The translations under genes were made by a program, and so were the position numbers. From Streptomyces gelaticus (lineage in GTDB: Bacteria > Actinomycetota > Actinomycetes > Streptomycetales > Streptomycetaceae), in contig NZ_BMTF01000003.1 in NCBI RefSeq assembly GCF_014649535.1, positions 186,001 through 250,000 of the forward strand: a stretch of DNA of 64,000 nucleotides, given 5' to 3'. The notes under the pieces were generated by a model that was not told the DNA's origin, did not search any database, and was given only the letters and a program-made list of their open reading frames with translations. Positions 8,033 to 17,464 of the stretch are shown piece after piece. Within the stretch, counting starts at the first letter, position 1, and each line of letters starts with the position of its first letter.

Positions 8033-9052
8033 ATGTCAGCTGCACTTCCCGCGTCCGGCCGTGAATGGCACCTCGTCGCCCGCCCCCACGGCTGGCCGAA
8101 GGCCGAGGATTTCGCGCTGCGTGAGGCTCCGGTCACCGCTCCCGGCGAGGGCCGGGTCCTCGTCCGCAATCTGTACTTCTCGGTCGATCCGTACATGCGG
8201 GGCCGGATGAACGACGTGAAGTCGTACACCCCGCCCTTCAAGCTCGACCACCCCATGGACGGCGGAGCGGTCGGCGAGGTCATCGCCTCGAACGCCGAGG
8301 GCTTCGCGGTCGGCGACCACGTCCTGCACGGCCTCGGCTGGCGCGAGTACGCCGAGGTCCCGGCCGAGCGCGCGGTGAAGGTCGACGAGTCGCTCGCCCC
8401 GCTCTCCGCCTACCTCGGGGTGCTCGGCATGACCGGGCTCACCGCCTACGCGGGCCTCTTCGAGGTCGCCTCCTTCAAGGAGGGCGACGCCGTCTTCGTC
8501 TCCGGCGCGGCCGGTGCGGTCGGCAGCCAGGTCGGCCAGATGGCGAGGATCAAGGGCGCCTCGCGGGTCATCGGCTCGGCCGGCTCCGACGAGAAGGTCA
8601 GGCTCCTCGTCGAGGAGTACGGCTTCGATGCGGCCTTCAACTACCACGACGGGCCCGTCGTGGAGCAGCTGCGCGCGGCGGCCCCCGACGGCATCGACGT
8701 CTACTTCGACAATGTCGGCGGCGAGCACCTCGAAGCGGCGATCTCCTCGCTCAACCTGCATGGCCGCGTCACCGTCTGCGGAATGATCGCCCAGTACAAC
8801 GCCACCGAGCCGCCGCCCGGCCCGCGCAACCTCGCCCTCGTCATCGGCAAGCGGCTGCGCATCCAGGGCATGCTCGTCAACGATCACGCCGCGCTCCAGC
8901 CGCAGTTCGTCCAGGAGGTCGCCGGCTGGCTGGCCTCGGGCGAGCTGAAGTACCGCGAGACCTTCGTCGAAGGCATCGAGAACGGCTTCGATGCCTTCCT
9001 CGGCCTGCTGCGCGGCGAGAACACCGGAAAGATGATCGTCTCCCTCGCCTGA
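8033..9052 (+). CDS. NADP-dependent oxidoreductase (zinc-independent MDR, curcumin/LTB4 reductase-like)
   Basis: A 339-aa medium-chain reductase that reduces alpha,beta-unsaturated ketones or aldehydes. Seen: N-terminal GroES-like part with SVDPYMRGRMNDVKSYTPPF, nucleotide-binding VFVSGAAGAVGSQVGQMARI (about 155-175), YFDNVGGEHLEAAI, and a C-terminal GENTGKMIVSLA. No zinc ligands are present. These features match the leukotriene B4 12-hydroxydehydrogenase/curcumin reductase family. The ATG has GGAGAA upstream. It is divergent from the MarR gene, suggesting induction by toxic electrophiles (inference). Confidence 0.92.
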   Translation: MSAALPASGREWHLVARPHGWPKAEDFALREAPVTAPGEGRVLVRNLYFSVDPYMRGRMNDVKSYTPPFKLDHPMDGGAVGEVIASNAEGFAVGDHVLHGLGWREYAEVPAERAVKVDESLAPLSAYLGVLGMTGLTAYAGLFEVASFKEGDAVFVSGAAGAVGSQVGQMARIKGASRVIGSAGSDEKVRLLVEEYGFDAAFNYHDGPVVEQLRAAAPDGIDVYFDNVGGEHLEAAISSLNLHGRVTVCGMIAQYNATEPPPGPRNLALVIGKRLRIQGMLVNDHAALQPQFVQEVAGWLASGELKYRETFVEGIENGFDAFLGLLRGENTGKMIVSLA

Positions 9053-9142
9053 CAGCCGCCCCGGCGCACCAGTCGGGGCTCATTCATCGGCCGTCGCGAT
9101 CGTGGGCGCGAGTCGCGGCGCACAGCAGGAGGAATCCTCAGC

Positions 9143-9571
9143 ATGACCATTCGGGACATAACCATCGCCTACACCGCCGTCGCCACCGCCGAGAACGGCC
9201 GTGACGGCCGCGTCTCGTCCGACGACGGCAACCTCGACGTCATCGTCAACCCGCCCAAGGCCTTGGGCGGAAGCGGCACGGGCACCAACCCCGAGCAGCT
9301 CTTCGCGGCCGGCTACAGCGCCTGTTTCCAGGGCGCGCTGGGCGTGGTGGCCCGTCAGGAGAAGGCCGACATCTCCGGCTCCACGGTGACCGCCGAGGTC
9401 TCCATCGGCAAGACGGCGGAGGGCGGCTTCGGCCTGGAGGTGGCGATCAGCGCCACCATCCCGAACGTCGACACCGCCACCGCGCGCTCGCTCGTCGAGA
9501 AGGCCCACCAGGTCTGCCCGTACTCGAACGCCACGCGAGGCAACATCAAGGTCGAGCTGTCGGTCGCCTGA
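9143..9571 (+). CDS. ohr: Organic hydroperoxide resistance protein (Ohr/OsmC family)
   Basis: A 142-aa thiol peroxidase that reduces organic hydroperoxides. Both catalytic cysteines are visible: Cys61 in GYSACFQGAL and Cys125 in HQVCPYSNATRGN, in the Ohr rather than OsmC arrangement. The length is standard for Ohr. The SD AGGAGGA lies upstream of ATG 9143. It follows the oxidoreductase by 90 bases and may share its control. A strong hairpin directly downstream ends the unit. Confidence 0.95.
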   Translation: MTIRDITIAYTAVATAENGRDGRVSSDDGNLDVIVNPPKALGGSGTGTNPEQLFAAGYSACFQGALGVVARQEKADISGSTVTAEVSIGKTAEGGFGLEVAISATIPNVDTATARSLVEKAHQVCPYSNATRGNIKVELSVA

Positions 9572-9591
9572 CCGCCTGGCGCGCAGCGGGC

Positions 9592-9626
9592 CGAGGGCCG
9601 CACCCCGCGACGGGGTGCGGCCCTCG
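9592..9626 (+). terminator. Perfect 16-bp stem-loop terminator after ohr
   Basis: Arms CGAGGGCCGCACCCCG (9592-9607) and its exact complement (9611-9626) flank a 3-nt loop, 20 bases after the ohr stop. There is no U-tract, as is common in Streptomyces. Confidence 0.85.
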
Positions 9627-9685
9627 GACGTGTTCGCGACAACCGTGCGTCAGGCGGCGCCCTTTCCCGCCAGTACGCTGACGTC

Positions 9686-10480
9686 ATGCGTGATCTAGGG
9701 GCGGGCTTCGGCTACTTGATAAAGGGACAGCGCTGGGTCGGCCGGCACGGACGGTGGTTCGGCTTCGGGCTGCTGCCCGGACTGATCAGCCTCGTGCTGT
9801 ACGCGGCGGCGCTCGTCGGTCTCGGCTACGGCGCCGACGACCTGGTGGACTGGGCGACCCCGTTCGCCGACGACTGGTCCTCGCCCTGGCTCGGCCTGCT
9901 CCGCACCACCCTGACCGTGCTGGTCTTCGGCCTCGGGCTCTTCCTCGCCGTGATCACGTTCACCGCCGTGACGCTGCTGATCGGCCAGCCCTTCTACGAG
10001 TCGCTCTCCGAGCAGGTCGACCGCACCGAGGGCGGCGAGGTCCCCGAGTCCGGGCTGCCGCTCTGGCGGGAGCTGTGGATCTCCGCCCGCGACAGTGTCC
10101 GCATCCTGGTGCGGGTCGGGCTCTACTCGGTGCTGCTCTTCGCCCTCGGCTTCGTCCCGGTGCTGGGGCAGACCGTCGTCCCCGTGCTCGGCTTCTGCGT
10201 CACCGGCTACTTCCTCACCGAGGAGCTCACCGCCGTCGCGCTCCAGCGCCGCGGCATGGCCCTGAAGAACCGGCTCGCCCTGCTGCGCGGCCGCCGCCTG
10301 CTGACCCTCGGCTTCGGCGTACCGCTGGGGCTCGCCTTCCTGATCCCGTTCGTCGCCGTGTTCCTGATGCCGGGCGCCGTCGCCGGAGCCACCCTGCTGG
10401 CGCGCGACCTGGTGGGGCCGGAGAACGAGGACGACGACGAGGACCCGGCACCCGCCGCGTACACGCTCGACAAGGACTGA
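9686..10480 (+). CDS. EI24/CysZ-like integral membrane protein
   Basis: A 264-aa membrane protein of the EI24 (etoposide-induced 2.4) family, which includes the sulfate transporter CysZ. Seen: N-terminal GFGYLIKGQRWVGRHGRWFG, four to six hydrophobic segments (for example LLRTTLTVLVFGLGLFLAVI), the family region LLIGQPFYESLSEQVD, and VPVLGQTVVPVLGFCVTGYF. The acidic C-terminal tail is likely cytoplasmic. The ligand is unknown; CysZ-like sulfate uptake is only a possibility. It is followed 10 bases later by the LysE gene, so it probably forms an operon with it. Confidence 0.85.
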   Translation: MRDLGAGFGYLIKGQRWVGRHGRWFGFGLLPGLISLVLYAAALVGLGYGADDLVDWATPFADDWSSPWLGLLRTTLTVLVFGLGLFLAVITFTAVTLLIGQPFYESLSEQVDRTEGGEVPESGLPLWRELWISARDSVRILVRVGLYSVLLFALGFVPVLGQTVVPVLGFCVTGYFLTEELTAVALQRRGMALKNRLALLRGRRLLTLGFGVPLGLAFLIPFVAVFLMPGAVAGATLLARDLVGPENEDDDEDPAPAAYTLDKD

Positions 10481-10490
10481 GGAGACCAAC

Positions 10491-11099
10491 GTGACCGAGC
10501 TCATCGCTGTCGCCGTCATCACCGTCCTCGCCGTCATCAGCCCGGGTGCGGACTTCGCGATGGTCGTGCGCAACAGCTACCTCTACGGCCGTACGACGGG
10601 ACTCATGGCCGCCGCAGGAGTCGCCGCGGGCGTCCTCGTCCATGTCACGTACACGATGCTCGGCGTCGGGCTGCTGATCGCCTCGTCGACCGCGCTGTTC
10701 ACCGCGATCAAGCTGGTCGGCGCGGCCTATCTCGTCTACATCGGGGTGCGCACCTTCTTCGCCCGCGGCGACGTCGAGGTCGATCTGGAGTCCGAGCCGC
10801 AGCTGACCCGGCTCGGGGCCCTGCGCACCGGCTTCCTCACCAACGCGCTGAACCCCAAGACCACGCTCTTCGTCGTGTCGACCTTCACCCAGGTCGTCGG
10901 GCCCGAGACCGCGGTGTGGCAGCAGGCGGGCTACGGACTGTTCATGTCCGCCGCCCACTTCGGCTGGTTCGCCCTGGTCGCGCTGTTCTTCTCGAACTCG
11001 CGGCTGCGTACCTCGATGCTGAGGTGGCAGAAGGCCCTCAACCGGGGCATCGGATCGGTGCTCGTCGGGCTGGGCGTCACCCTGGGCCTGGCCCGTTGA
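10491..11099 (+). CDS. LysE/RhtB family exporter
   Basis: A 202-aa transporter of amino acids and derivatives. Seen: N-terminal VISPGADFAMVVRNSYLYGR (the family signature region with PGP/PGAD), FLTNALNPKTTLFVVSTFTQ, and six predicted hydrophobic helices. It starts at GTG 10491 with GAGGAG upstream, 10 bases after the EI24 gene. It is convergent with the amine oxidase. Export of a hydrophilic amino acid or homoserine lactone is the family role; the substrate is not predictable. Confidence 0.92.
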   Translation: MTELIAVAVITVLAVISPGADFAMVVRNSYLYGRTTGLMAAAGVAAGVLVHVTYTMLGVGLLIASSTALFTAIKLVGAAYLVYIGVRTFFARGDVEVDLESEPQLTRLGALRTGFLTNALNPKTTLFVVSTFTQVVGPETAVWQQAGYGLFMSAAHFGWFALVALFFSNSRLRTSMLRWQKALNRGIGSVLVGLGVTLGLAR

Positions 11100-11121
11100 G
11101 CGACGCCCCGCCGGACCAGGG

Positions 11122-13080
11122 TCAGCTGCTGTGCACCTCCAGCGCCGACCTGACCGCCGACTCCAGCGCCCCCTCGATCCAGGCCGGCTTGATCGAGGTG
11201 TGGCAGCCCGCGAAGTGAAGCGGCCCCTCGACCGAGCGCACATCGGCGAACAGCTCGGTGTGCTGGCCCGGCAGCAGTACCGAGGCCTCGCCGTACGCGT
11301 ACGGATCACGCATCCACGACTGGGTGGCTCCGACGCCCGTGTAGAAGACCTCGATGCGCTGCCCGTACACGTCCTGCACCCCGCCCAGGGCGTGCGGATA
11401 GCGCTCGTCGTCGTCCAGCGAGTCCCACTTCAGCGCGTCGTCGGCCCAGCTGTACGAGGCGAGGACGACGCCGCCCGCGCTGCCCTCGACCGGGTGCGAG
11501 GGCTGGAACATGAAGCGGTTGGGGTTGTCGGTGACCGATCCGCCGCCGATGACATGCGCCGCCTCGGGCTGGTTACGGGCGGCGGACCGGTACGCCGCGT
11601 AGTGCACCCGCTGGTTGGGCGGGAGATGACCGGGGGGTACGGAGGGGTGGGAGCCCAGCAGTGAACCGTCGGCCGGAGCCCTGCCCCGCCGGTAGGCGTC
11701 GTACAGTCCGGGCTTGATCTTCTCCAGCTCGGTCTTCCAGTCCTTCTCCTCGAACTCCCACCAGCGGCGGCTGAATTCGAGCAGCACCTTGGTCGCCGCG
11801 TCGTAGTGGATCTCGGTGATCGCCCGCCGCTTGCCGTACGAGAGCGCCGGTGTGACGGGGATGTGGCGCAGCCCGGAGAACGGCACGGTGATGATCGCCC
11901 GGTCGCCGGTGAACGTCTCACGCACGAGCGGCTTGCCGTCGCGGCCCTCGGACACCGTCTCGACCCGGACGCGGTCCGTACCGTAGCTGATCCTGGTGGC
12001 CCGGCGGTCCAGCCGCACGATGTCCTCGACCCGCTTGTACATCGCGTCGGCCAGGGTGGCCGTGCCGTCGGGCAGCTCGAAGAACGCGGTGTCCGGGCTG
12101 ATCAGGGAGGCCCCGATGAAGCTGTGCACAAAGGCGAGATGGAGCCGGGAGGTGAGGTTCTCGACCGTGCCGATGAGGTCGATGGTGCGCTCGTCGAGCT
12201 TGGCCGCCTCGGTCAGGAAGCGGAACATCGACCAGTGCCCGTACCGCTGGATCACCCGGGCCCAGCCCTCGACGAGCTCCCGGCCCTCCTTGCCCTCGAA
12301 CTCCTTGCGGACGGGCGCGAACGCTTCGCGCACGATCGACGCGGCGGTCTTGTTCTCGAACTCCGCGGGGACCCCGAAGGAGCGGTTGATCGCCTGGGGC
12401 TTCTTCGCGTAGTCGGCCTTGCGCATCCGGATGCCGTTGACATGGATCCAGGTGCGGTTCACCGGCCGGCCCTCGGCGTCGACATCGACCAGGTAGAAGC
12501 GGCGGCGCTTCAGGTCGAAGCCGTCCATGAGCCCGGTGACGAGCGGGTGGCTGTCGGGGATCCGCATGGCGCCGGCCTCGGCGTACTGCTTCGGGTCGGC
12601 GAACGGTGCCTTCGCGTTCTCGTGGCCGCCCTTGCGGAAGGTCTTGATCCGGCCGCCGACGCGGTTGCCGTTGGCCTCGATGACGGTGACGGTGTGCCCG
12701 GCGCTGCGGAGCAGATGGGCGGCGGTGAGCCCGGCCGGGCCGGCGCCGACGACCAGCACCTTCTTGGGGGCCTTGCGGCTGCGCGGCAGGCCCTTGGAGA
12801 GCAGGATGTCGCGGTAGAGGGGGACCAGCGGCTGATCCTGTTCGTCGCGTACGAGGATGGCGCGGGCGACGGTCAGGCAGGCGTTCCAGTCCGAGCCGGT
12901 GGCCGCGGGGGCGAGCGCGGTGCCGGATGCGGCAGGGGAGTCGGCGGCACCGGGCGCGGTGGCGCCCGCGGTACCGGAAGCGGCGCCGACGGCTAACGCG
13001 GCGGCACCGGCGGTGGCGCCCGCGATCAGGGCGCGGCGGGAGGGCAGGCCGGAGGAGGATCCGGCGGACTCGGTAGTCAT
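11122..13080 (-). CDS. Secreted flavin monoamine oxidase / L-amino acid oxidase
   Basis: A 652-aa FAD enzyme that oxidises amines or amino acids to imines with H2O2 release. Seen: Tat signal at the N-terminus (SRRALIAG then an Ala-rich hydrophobic stretch, residues 14-45), Rossmann motif [20 protein letters not shown] (about 104-123), [26 protein letters not shown] and a C-terminal FAD contact [20 protein letters not shown]. These match bacterial L-amino acid oxidases such as those of Rhodococcus and Streptomyces. Export in folded form via Tat is inferred. It is convergent with the LysE exporter. Confidence 0.9.
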   Translation of the reverse strand: MTTESAGSSSGLPSRRALIAGATAGAAALAVGAASGTAGATAPGAADSPAASGTALAPAATGSDWNACLTVARAILVRDEQDQPLVPLYRDILLSKGLPRSRKAPKKVLVVGAGPAGLTAAHLLRSAGHTVTVIEANGNRVGGRIKTFRKGGHENAKAPFADPKQYAEAGAMRIPDSHPLVTGLMDGFDLKRRRFYLVDVDAEGRPVNRTWIHVNGIRMRKADYAKKPQAINRSFGVPAEFENKTAASIVREAFAPVRKEFEGKEGRELVEGWARVIQRYGHWSMFRFLTEAAKLDERTIDLIGTVENLTSRLHLAFVHSFIGASLISPDTAFFELPDGTATLADAMYKRVEDIVRLDRRATRISYGTDRVRVETVSEGRDGKPLVRETFTGDRAIITVPFSGLRHIPVTPALSYGKRRAITEIHYDAATKVLLEFSRRWWEFEEKDWKTELEKIKPGLYDAYRRGRAPADGSLLGSHPSVPPGHLPPNQRVHYAAYRSAARNQPEAAHVIGGGSVTDNPNRFMFQPSHPVEGSAGGVVLASYSWADDALKWDSLDDDERYPHALGGVQDVYGQRIEVFYTGVGATQSWMRDPYAYGEASVLLPGQHTELFADVRSVEGPLHFAGCHTSIKPAWIEGALESAVRSALEVHSS

Positions 13081-13188
13081 GCGGCAACTCTGCGGCGGCC
13101 GGGCGCCCGGACGCGCGTAGACCGGCCCGAAATCACCCGCAGGTGGCGTGGGTCGATCAGGTTCTGCCTCGCGTCGCCGCAGGTCATG

Positions 13189-13785
13189 TCATGATTGCGG
13201 GTTCTTCGCAGTGCTTTGTTCCGGTGGCTGCAACAGCGCCAGGAAGTCCCCGAACGCGGCGGGCATGTCCACCGAGTCCGGGTCCAGCAGCCACTGGTAC
13301 TGGAGCCCGTCCAGCACTGCCACGAGCAGCGGCGCCGCGCGCTCCGGGCTCAGCCCGCCCGGCAGCCGTTCGCCGTACTCCGCGCGCAGTATCGCCGCCA
13401 TGGTCGACCGGACCTGGGTGTAACGGCGGGTGAAGAACTCCCGCGCGGGATGCCCCTCCGTCACGCTCTCGCCGAGCAGCGCCGAGAAGGTCTGCACGAT
13501 GCCGGGCCGCATCGCGTTGTACTCCACCAGCGAGGCCAGCAGCTCGATCCGCCAGGCGCCGTCGCTCCGGGTGCCGCCGCCGGTGTCCCACTGGTCGCGC
13601 TCCGCCAGCACGGCGACGAGCAGTGCCTCCTTGGTCGGGAAGTAGTGCAGGAGCCCCTGCTGGCTGAGGCCGACCCGCTCGGCGACCGCGCTCAGCGAGG
13701 CGCCGCGGTAGCCGCGCTCGGCGATCACTTCGAGCGTGGCCCGGATGATCTCCGCCCGCCGCTCCGTACTCCTGCCCCGCACCAT
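13189..13785 (-). CDS. TetR family transcriptional regulator
   Basis: A 198-aa repressor from ATG 13785 (MVRGRSTERRAEIIRATLEV). N-terminal HTH: GASLSAVAERVGLSQQGLLH then YFPTKEALL. The C-terminal domain is compatible with the BetI-like group. It is divergent from the beta-glucosidase gene, 149 bases away, so it is a good candidate for its sugar- or aglycone-responsive repressor (inference). The alternative start at 13839 adds an unconserved 18-residue N-terminus. Confidence 0.88.
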   Translation of the reverse strand: MVRGRSTERRAEIIRATLEVIAERGYRGASLSAVAERVGLSQQGLLHYFPTKEALLVAVLAERDQWDTGGGTRSDGAWRIELLASLVEYNAMRPGIVQTFSALLGESVTEGHPAREFFTRRYTQVRSTMAAILRAEYGERLPGGLSPERAAPLLVAVLDGLQYQWLLDPDSVDMPAAFGDFLALLQPPEQSTAKNPQS

Positions 13786-13934
13786 CGCCTCGGCCCCTTT
13801 CGGCGCTCCACCGGTCCTGCACTGGGGACCGTACGCCATTCGAATATTACGGAGTGATAACGAAACCTACTGGTCTACCTGCTGTGGAGTCAGTATGGAG
13901 GCACTCAGTCCGGTTCCGACGAGGAGGTACGGCC

Positions 13935-16406
13935 GTGGCAGGCGCGTCCACCCCCACCAACCCCGATTTGGCCCGCGAGGCCGCGGTCGACGCGGCGCTC
14001 GCCGCGCTCGGGCTCGACGACAAGGCGCGGCTGCTGGCCGGCCAGGACATGTGGTCGCTGCCCGCGATGCCCGCGGTCGGACTGCGCTCCCTGGTGATGT
14101 CCGACGGGCCGATCGGTGTCCGGGGCGTCGCCTGGAGCGCCGACGACCCGTCCGTCGCCCTGCCCTCGCCCACCGCGCTGGCCGCGACCTGGGACCCGGC
14201 CCTGGCCCGCCGGGCCGGCCGGCTGCTGGCCCAGGAGGCCCACCGCAAGGGGGTGCACGTCCTGCTCGCCCCGACCGTCAACCTCCACCGCTCCCCGCTC
14301 GGCGGGCGCCACTTCGAGACGTACAGCGAGGACCCGTACCTCACCGGCGAGATCGGCACCGGCTATGTGCTCGGCGTGCAGGACGGCGGGGTCGGCACGA
14401 CCGTCAAGCACTTCGTCGCCAACGACGCCGAGACCGACCGTTTCACCGTCGACAACATCGTCGCCCCGCGCACCCTGCGCGAGATCTACCTCGCCCCGTT
14501 CGAACGCATCGTCAAGAACGCCCACCCCTGGGGCATCATGGCCGCCTACAACCGGGTCAACGGCTCCACCATGACCGAACACCGCTATCTGCAGAACGCG
14601 GTGCTGCGCGGCGAATGGGGCTTCGACGGCTTCATCGTCTCCGACTGGCTGGCCGCCCGCTCCACCGTCGCCGCCGCCGAGGGCGGCCTCGACGTCGCGA
14701 TGCCCGGCCCGAAGACGGTCTACGGCAAGGCGCTCGCCGACGCCGTGCGGGCCGGCGAGGTCGCGGAGTCCGTCGTCGACGGCGCCGTGCGCAATGTGCT
14801 GCGGCTGGCCGCCCGCGTCGGCATCCTGGACGGCGCCCCGCCCGTCGTCGACGAGGCCGGCCGCCCCGCAGCCCTCGACGGCGACGCGCTCGCCCGCGAG
14901 ATCGCCCGCCGCTCCTTCGTCCTCGTGCGCAACGAACGCGCCGCCCTCCCCATCGACCCGGCGGCCGTCCGCAGGGTCGCGGTCAGCGGGGCGCTCGCCC
15001 GGGACGCCCGGGTCCTGGGCGGCGGCTCCGCCCAGGTCTTCCCGCACCACGTCGTCAGCCCGCTCGACGGCCTTCGCGCCGCCCTCCCCGAGGGCGTCGT
15101 CGACTACCGCGTCGGGGCCGACCCCAACACCGAACTCACCCCCGCCGAGAAGGGCTTCGAACTCAAGGCCGTCTGCTACGACGAGGCCGGCACCGTCATC
15201 GGCTCCGCACCGCTGCGCGGCGGCACCGTCCAGTGGATCGGCGACGACCTCCCCGAGGGCGTCACCCGCGGCACGCTGCACACCGTCGAGATCACCGGCA
15301 CCTTCGTCCCGCGCGACAGCGGCGAGCACGTCTTCGGCACCCGCGGCACCGGGGCGCTCACCCTCACCGTCGCGGGCGAGACCCTGTACGACGCGGTCCA
15401 CCGGGTCACCGGATCCACCGACCCCGGCGAGGCGTTCTTCGGCAACCCGCTGGAGCGCGGCCGGATCACCCTCACCGCGGGCGAACCCGTCGAGGTCTCG
15501 CTGCGGCAGGTTCCCGAGACCCTGGGCGACGACCAGCCGGTCCTCGGCGTCTCGTTCTCCCTCTGCCACCTCGGCCCGCGCCGCGACCCCGGGGAACTGA
15601 TCGCCGAGGCCGTCGAGGCGGCCCGCGCCGCGGACACCGCGATCGTCGTCGTCGGCACCACCGAACGCGTCGAGTCCGAGGGCTTCGACCGCACCGACCT
15701 GAAGCTCCCCGGTCACCAGGACGACCTCGTCCGGGCCGTCGCCGCCGCCAACCCGCACACCGTCGTGATCGTCAACTCCGGCTCCCCGGTGGAGCTCCCG
15801 TGGCGTGACGAGGTCGCCGCCGTGCTGCTCGGCTGGTTCCCCGGCCAGGAGGCCGGCCACGCCCTCGCGGACGTCCTGCTCGGCGCCGGGGAACCGGGCG
15901 GGCGCCTCCCGACCACCTGGCCGGCCGCGCTCGCCGACGTCCCGGTCTCCGGCACCTCCCCCACCGACGGCGAACTCCACTACGGCGAGGGCGTCTTCGT
16001 CGGCTACCGGGCCTGGGAGAAGACGGGCACCGAGCCCGCGTACCCCTTCGGCCACGGACTCGGCTACACCACCTGGGAGTACGAGAGCCTGACGGCGGGC
16101 CCGGACTCCGTCACCGTCCGCCTCCGCAACACCGGCACCCGGCCGGGCGCCGAGACCGTCCAGATCTACCTCGCCCCCCGGAACGGCACCGCCGAGCGCC
16201 CGGCCCGCTGGCTGGCCGGCTTCGCACGGGTCGAGGCGGCGCCCGGCGAGAGCGCCGAGACGGTGATCGCGCTGGAGCGGCGTACGTACGAGATCTGGGA
16301 CGATCAGGCGTACGACTGGGTCCTCGTCCCCGGCACGTACGAGGTGCAGGCGGCCCGCTCGCTCGCCGACGTACGCCTGACGGCGACCGTGGACATCGAG
16401 GAATAG
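13935..16406 (+). CDS. Glycoside hydrolase family 3 beta-glucosidase with PA14 domain
   Basis: An 823-aa exo-acting beta-glucosidase. Order: GH3 N-terminal barrel (LLAPTVNLHRSPLGGRHFET, EDPYLTGEI, GTTVKHFVANDAE), catalytic nucleophile Asp237 in GFDGFIVSDWLA, GH3 C-terminal domain, an inserted PA14 module (about 390-520, with YDAVHRVTGSTDPGEAFFGN), and fibronectin-III-like C-terminus (about 715-815). No signal peptide is visible, so it is probably cytoplasmic and acts on imported glucosides. The start is GTG 13935, preceded by GAGGAGG at 13921-13927; the upstream in-frame codons to 13854 lack an SD. It converges on galM. Confidence 0.93.
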   Translation: MAGASTPTNPDLAREAAVDAALAALGLDDKARLLAGQDMWSLPAMPAVGLRSLVMSDGPIGVRGVAWSADDPSVALPSPTALAATWDPALARRAGRLLAQEAHRKGVHVLLAPTVNLHRSPLGGRHFETYSEDPYLTGEIGTGYVLGVQDGGVGTTVKHFVANDAETDRFTVDNIVAPRTLREIYLAPFERIVKNAHPWGIMAAYNRVNGSTMTEHRYLQNAVLRGEWGFDGFIVSDWLAARSTVAAAEGGLDVAMPGPKTVYGKALADAVRAGEVAESVVDGAVRNVLRLAARVGILDGAPPVVDEAGRPAALDGDALAREIARRSFVLVRNERAALPIDPAAVRRVAVSGALARDARVLGGGSAQVFPHHVVSPLDGLRAALPEGVVDYRVGADPNTELTPAEKGFELKAVCYDEAGTVIGSAPLRGGTVQWIGDDLPEGVTRGTLHTVEITGTFVPRDSGEHVFGTRGTGALTLTVAGETLYDAVHRVTGSTDPGEAFFGNPLERGRITLTAGEPVEVSLRQVPETLGDDQPVLGVSFSLCHLGPRRDPGELIAEAVEAARAADTAIVVVGTTERVESEGFDRTDLKLPGHQDDLVRAVAAANPHTVVIVNSGSPVELPWRDEVAAVLLGWFPGQEAGHALADVLLGAGEPGGRLPTTWPAALADVPVSGTSPTDGELHYGEGVFVGYRAWEKTGTEPAYPFGHGLGYTTWEYESLTAGPDSVTVRLRNTGTRPGAETVQIYLAPRNGTAERPARWLAGFARVEAAPGESAETVIALERRTYEIWDDQAYDWVLVPGTYEVQAARSLADVRLTATVDIEE

Positions 16407-16413
16407 CGGCCGG

Positions 16414-16450
16414 GCGGCAGGGGGAGGGGCGGCGCCCGTCCCCCTGCCGC
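16414..16450. terminator. Bidirectional terminator between GH3 and galM
   Basis: Arms GCGGCAGGGGGA (16414-16425) and TCCCCCTGCCGC (16439-16450) are perfectly complementary around a 13-nt loop, in the 48-bp gap between convergent genes. Confidence 0.8.
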
Positions 16451-16454
16451 GCCG

Positions 16455-17453
16455 TCAGCGCACCGTGAATCCGTACACGGTCGTCGAGACGAACTCCTCG
16501 CCCGGCCGCAGCACCGTGCTCGGGAACTCGGGCCGGTTCGGGGAGTCGGGGAAGTGCTGGGTCTCCAGCGCGATCCCGGCGCACGGGCCGAACGGACGCC
16601 CGTCGAAGTGGTCCGCCGTGTACAGCTGGAGCCCCGGCTCCGTCGTCGCCACGGTCAGCACACGCCCCGAGGCCGCGTCGTACAGCTCGGCCGCCGGAAC
16701 CGTTCCCGCCGCGTCCAGCACGAAGTTGTGGTCGTAGCCCGCGCCGACCGGCCGCGGCTCACGGAAGTCGTACCGGGTCCCGTCCACCGGCAGGAACTCG
16801 CCCGTGGGCAGCGACTCGGCGTCCGCCGGGGTGATCCGCCCGGCCGCGATCCGCAGCGTCTGCCCGAGCGCGCTGCCGCTGCCGGCGCCCGCGAGGTTCC
16901 AGTACGTGTGGTTCGTCAGGTTCAGCACCGTCGGGGCGTCGGTCGTCGCCCGGTACGCGATCCGCAGCGCCCCTCCCTCCTCCAGGGTGTAGGAAGCCGA
17001 CACCGCGAGACGGCCCGGGAAGCCCTCCTCGCCGTCCTCCGAGACCAGCGAGAGCTCGACACCGTCGGCCACCTCCCGCGCCCGCCACACGCGCTTGTCG
17101 AAGCCCCCGGCCCCGCCGTGCACCTGGTTGCGCCCCTCGTTCGGCGTCAGCCGGTGCGTGCGCCCGTCCAGCTCGAAGCGGGCCCCGCCGATCCGGTTCG
17201 CGTACCGCCCGACCAGCGCGCCGAAGTACGGGCCGCGGAACGTCCGGTACCCGTCCAGGTCCGGCAGCCCGAGCGCGATCCCCGCGCGCACCCCGTCCCG
17301 GTCCGGTACCTCGACCGACTGCACGATGCCGCCGTACGTCAGCACGCGCACCCGCGTACCGTCCCGTTCCAGCGTCCACCGGTGCACGCGGCTGCCGTCC
17401 GCGAGGGTGCCGAAGTCTTCCGTACGCATTGCCGTGCCCGGAGCAGTGACCAT
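16455..17453 (-). CDS. galM: Aldose 1-epimerase
   Basis: A 332-aa mutarotase interconverting alpha and beta anomers of hexoses. Seen: LTYGGIVQSVEVPDR, VGRYANRIGGARFELDGR, substrate-binding NEGRNQVHGGAGGFDKRVW, NLTNHTYWNLAG with a catalytic His, and ALETQHFPDSPNRPEFPST with the active-site Glu region. The start is ATG 17453, with AGGG nine bases upstream. It lies 11 bases downstream of the lipoprotein gene. Placement next to a beta-glucosidase suggests joint use of glucose released from beta-glucosides. Confidence 0.92.
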   Translation of the reverse strand: MVTAPGTAMRTEDFGTLADGSRVHRWTLERDGTRVRVLTYGGIVQSVEVPDRDGVRAGIALGLPDLDGYRTFRGPYFGALVGRYANRIGGARFELDGRTHRLTPNEGRNQVHGGAGGFDKRVWRAREVADGVELSLVSEDGEEGFPGRLAVSASYTLEEGGALRIAYRATTDAPTVLNLTNHTYWNLAGAGSGSALGQTLRIAAGRITPADAESLPTGEFLPVDGTRYDFREPRPVGAGYDHNFVLDAAGTVPAAELYDAASGRVLTVATTEPGLQLYTADHFDGRPFGPCAGIALETQHFPDSPNRPEFPSTVLRPGEEFVSTTVYGFTVR

Positions 17454-17464
17454 GATCACGGACC

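Noticed and set aside
9143..9571. The adjacent MarR gene as a classical OhrR
   Set aside because: The conserved N-terminal redox cysteine is absent; its only cysteine lies in the recognition helix.
13905..16055. 716-codon minus-strand frame opposite the beta-glucosidase
   Set aside because: Composition is the Gly/Asp/Val-rich pattern of an antisense shadow; the plus-strand GH3 protein is complete.
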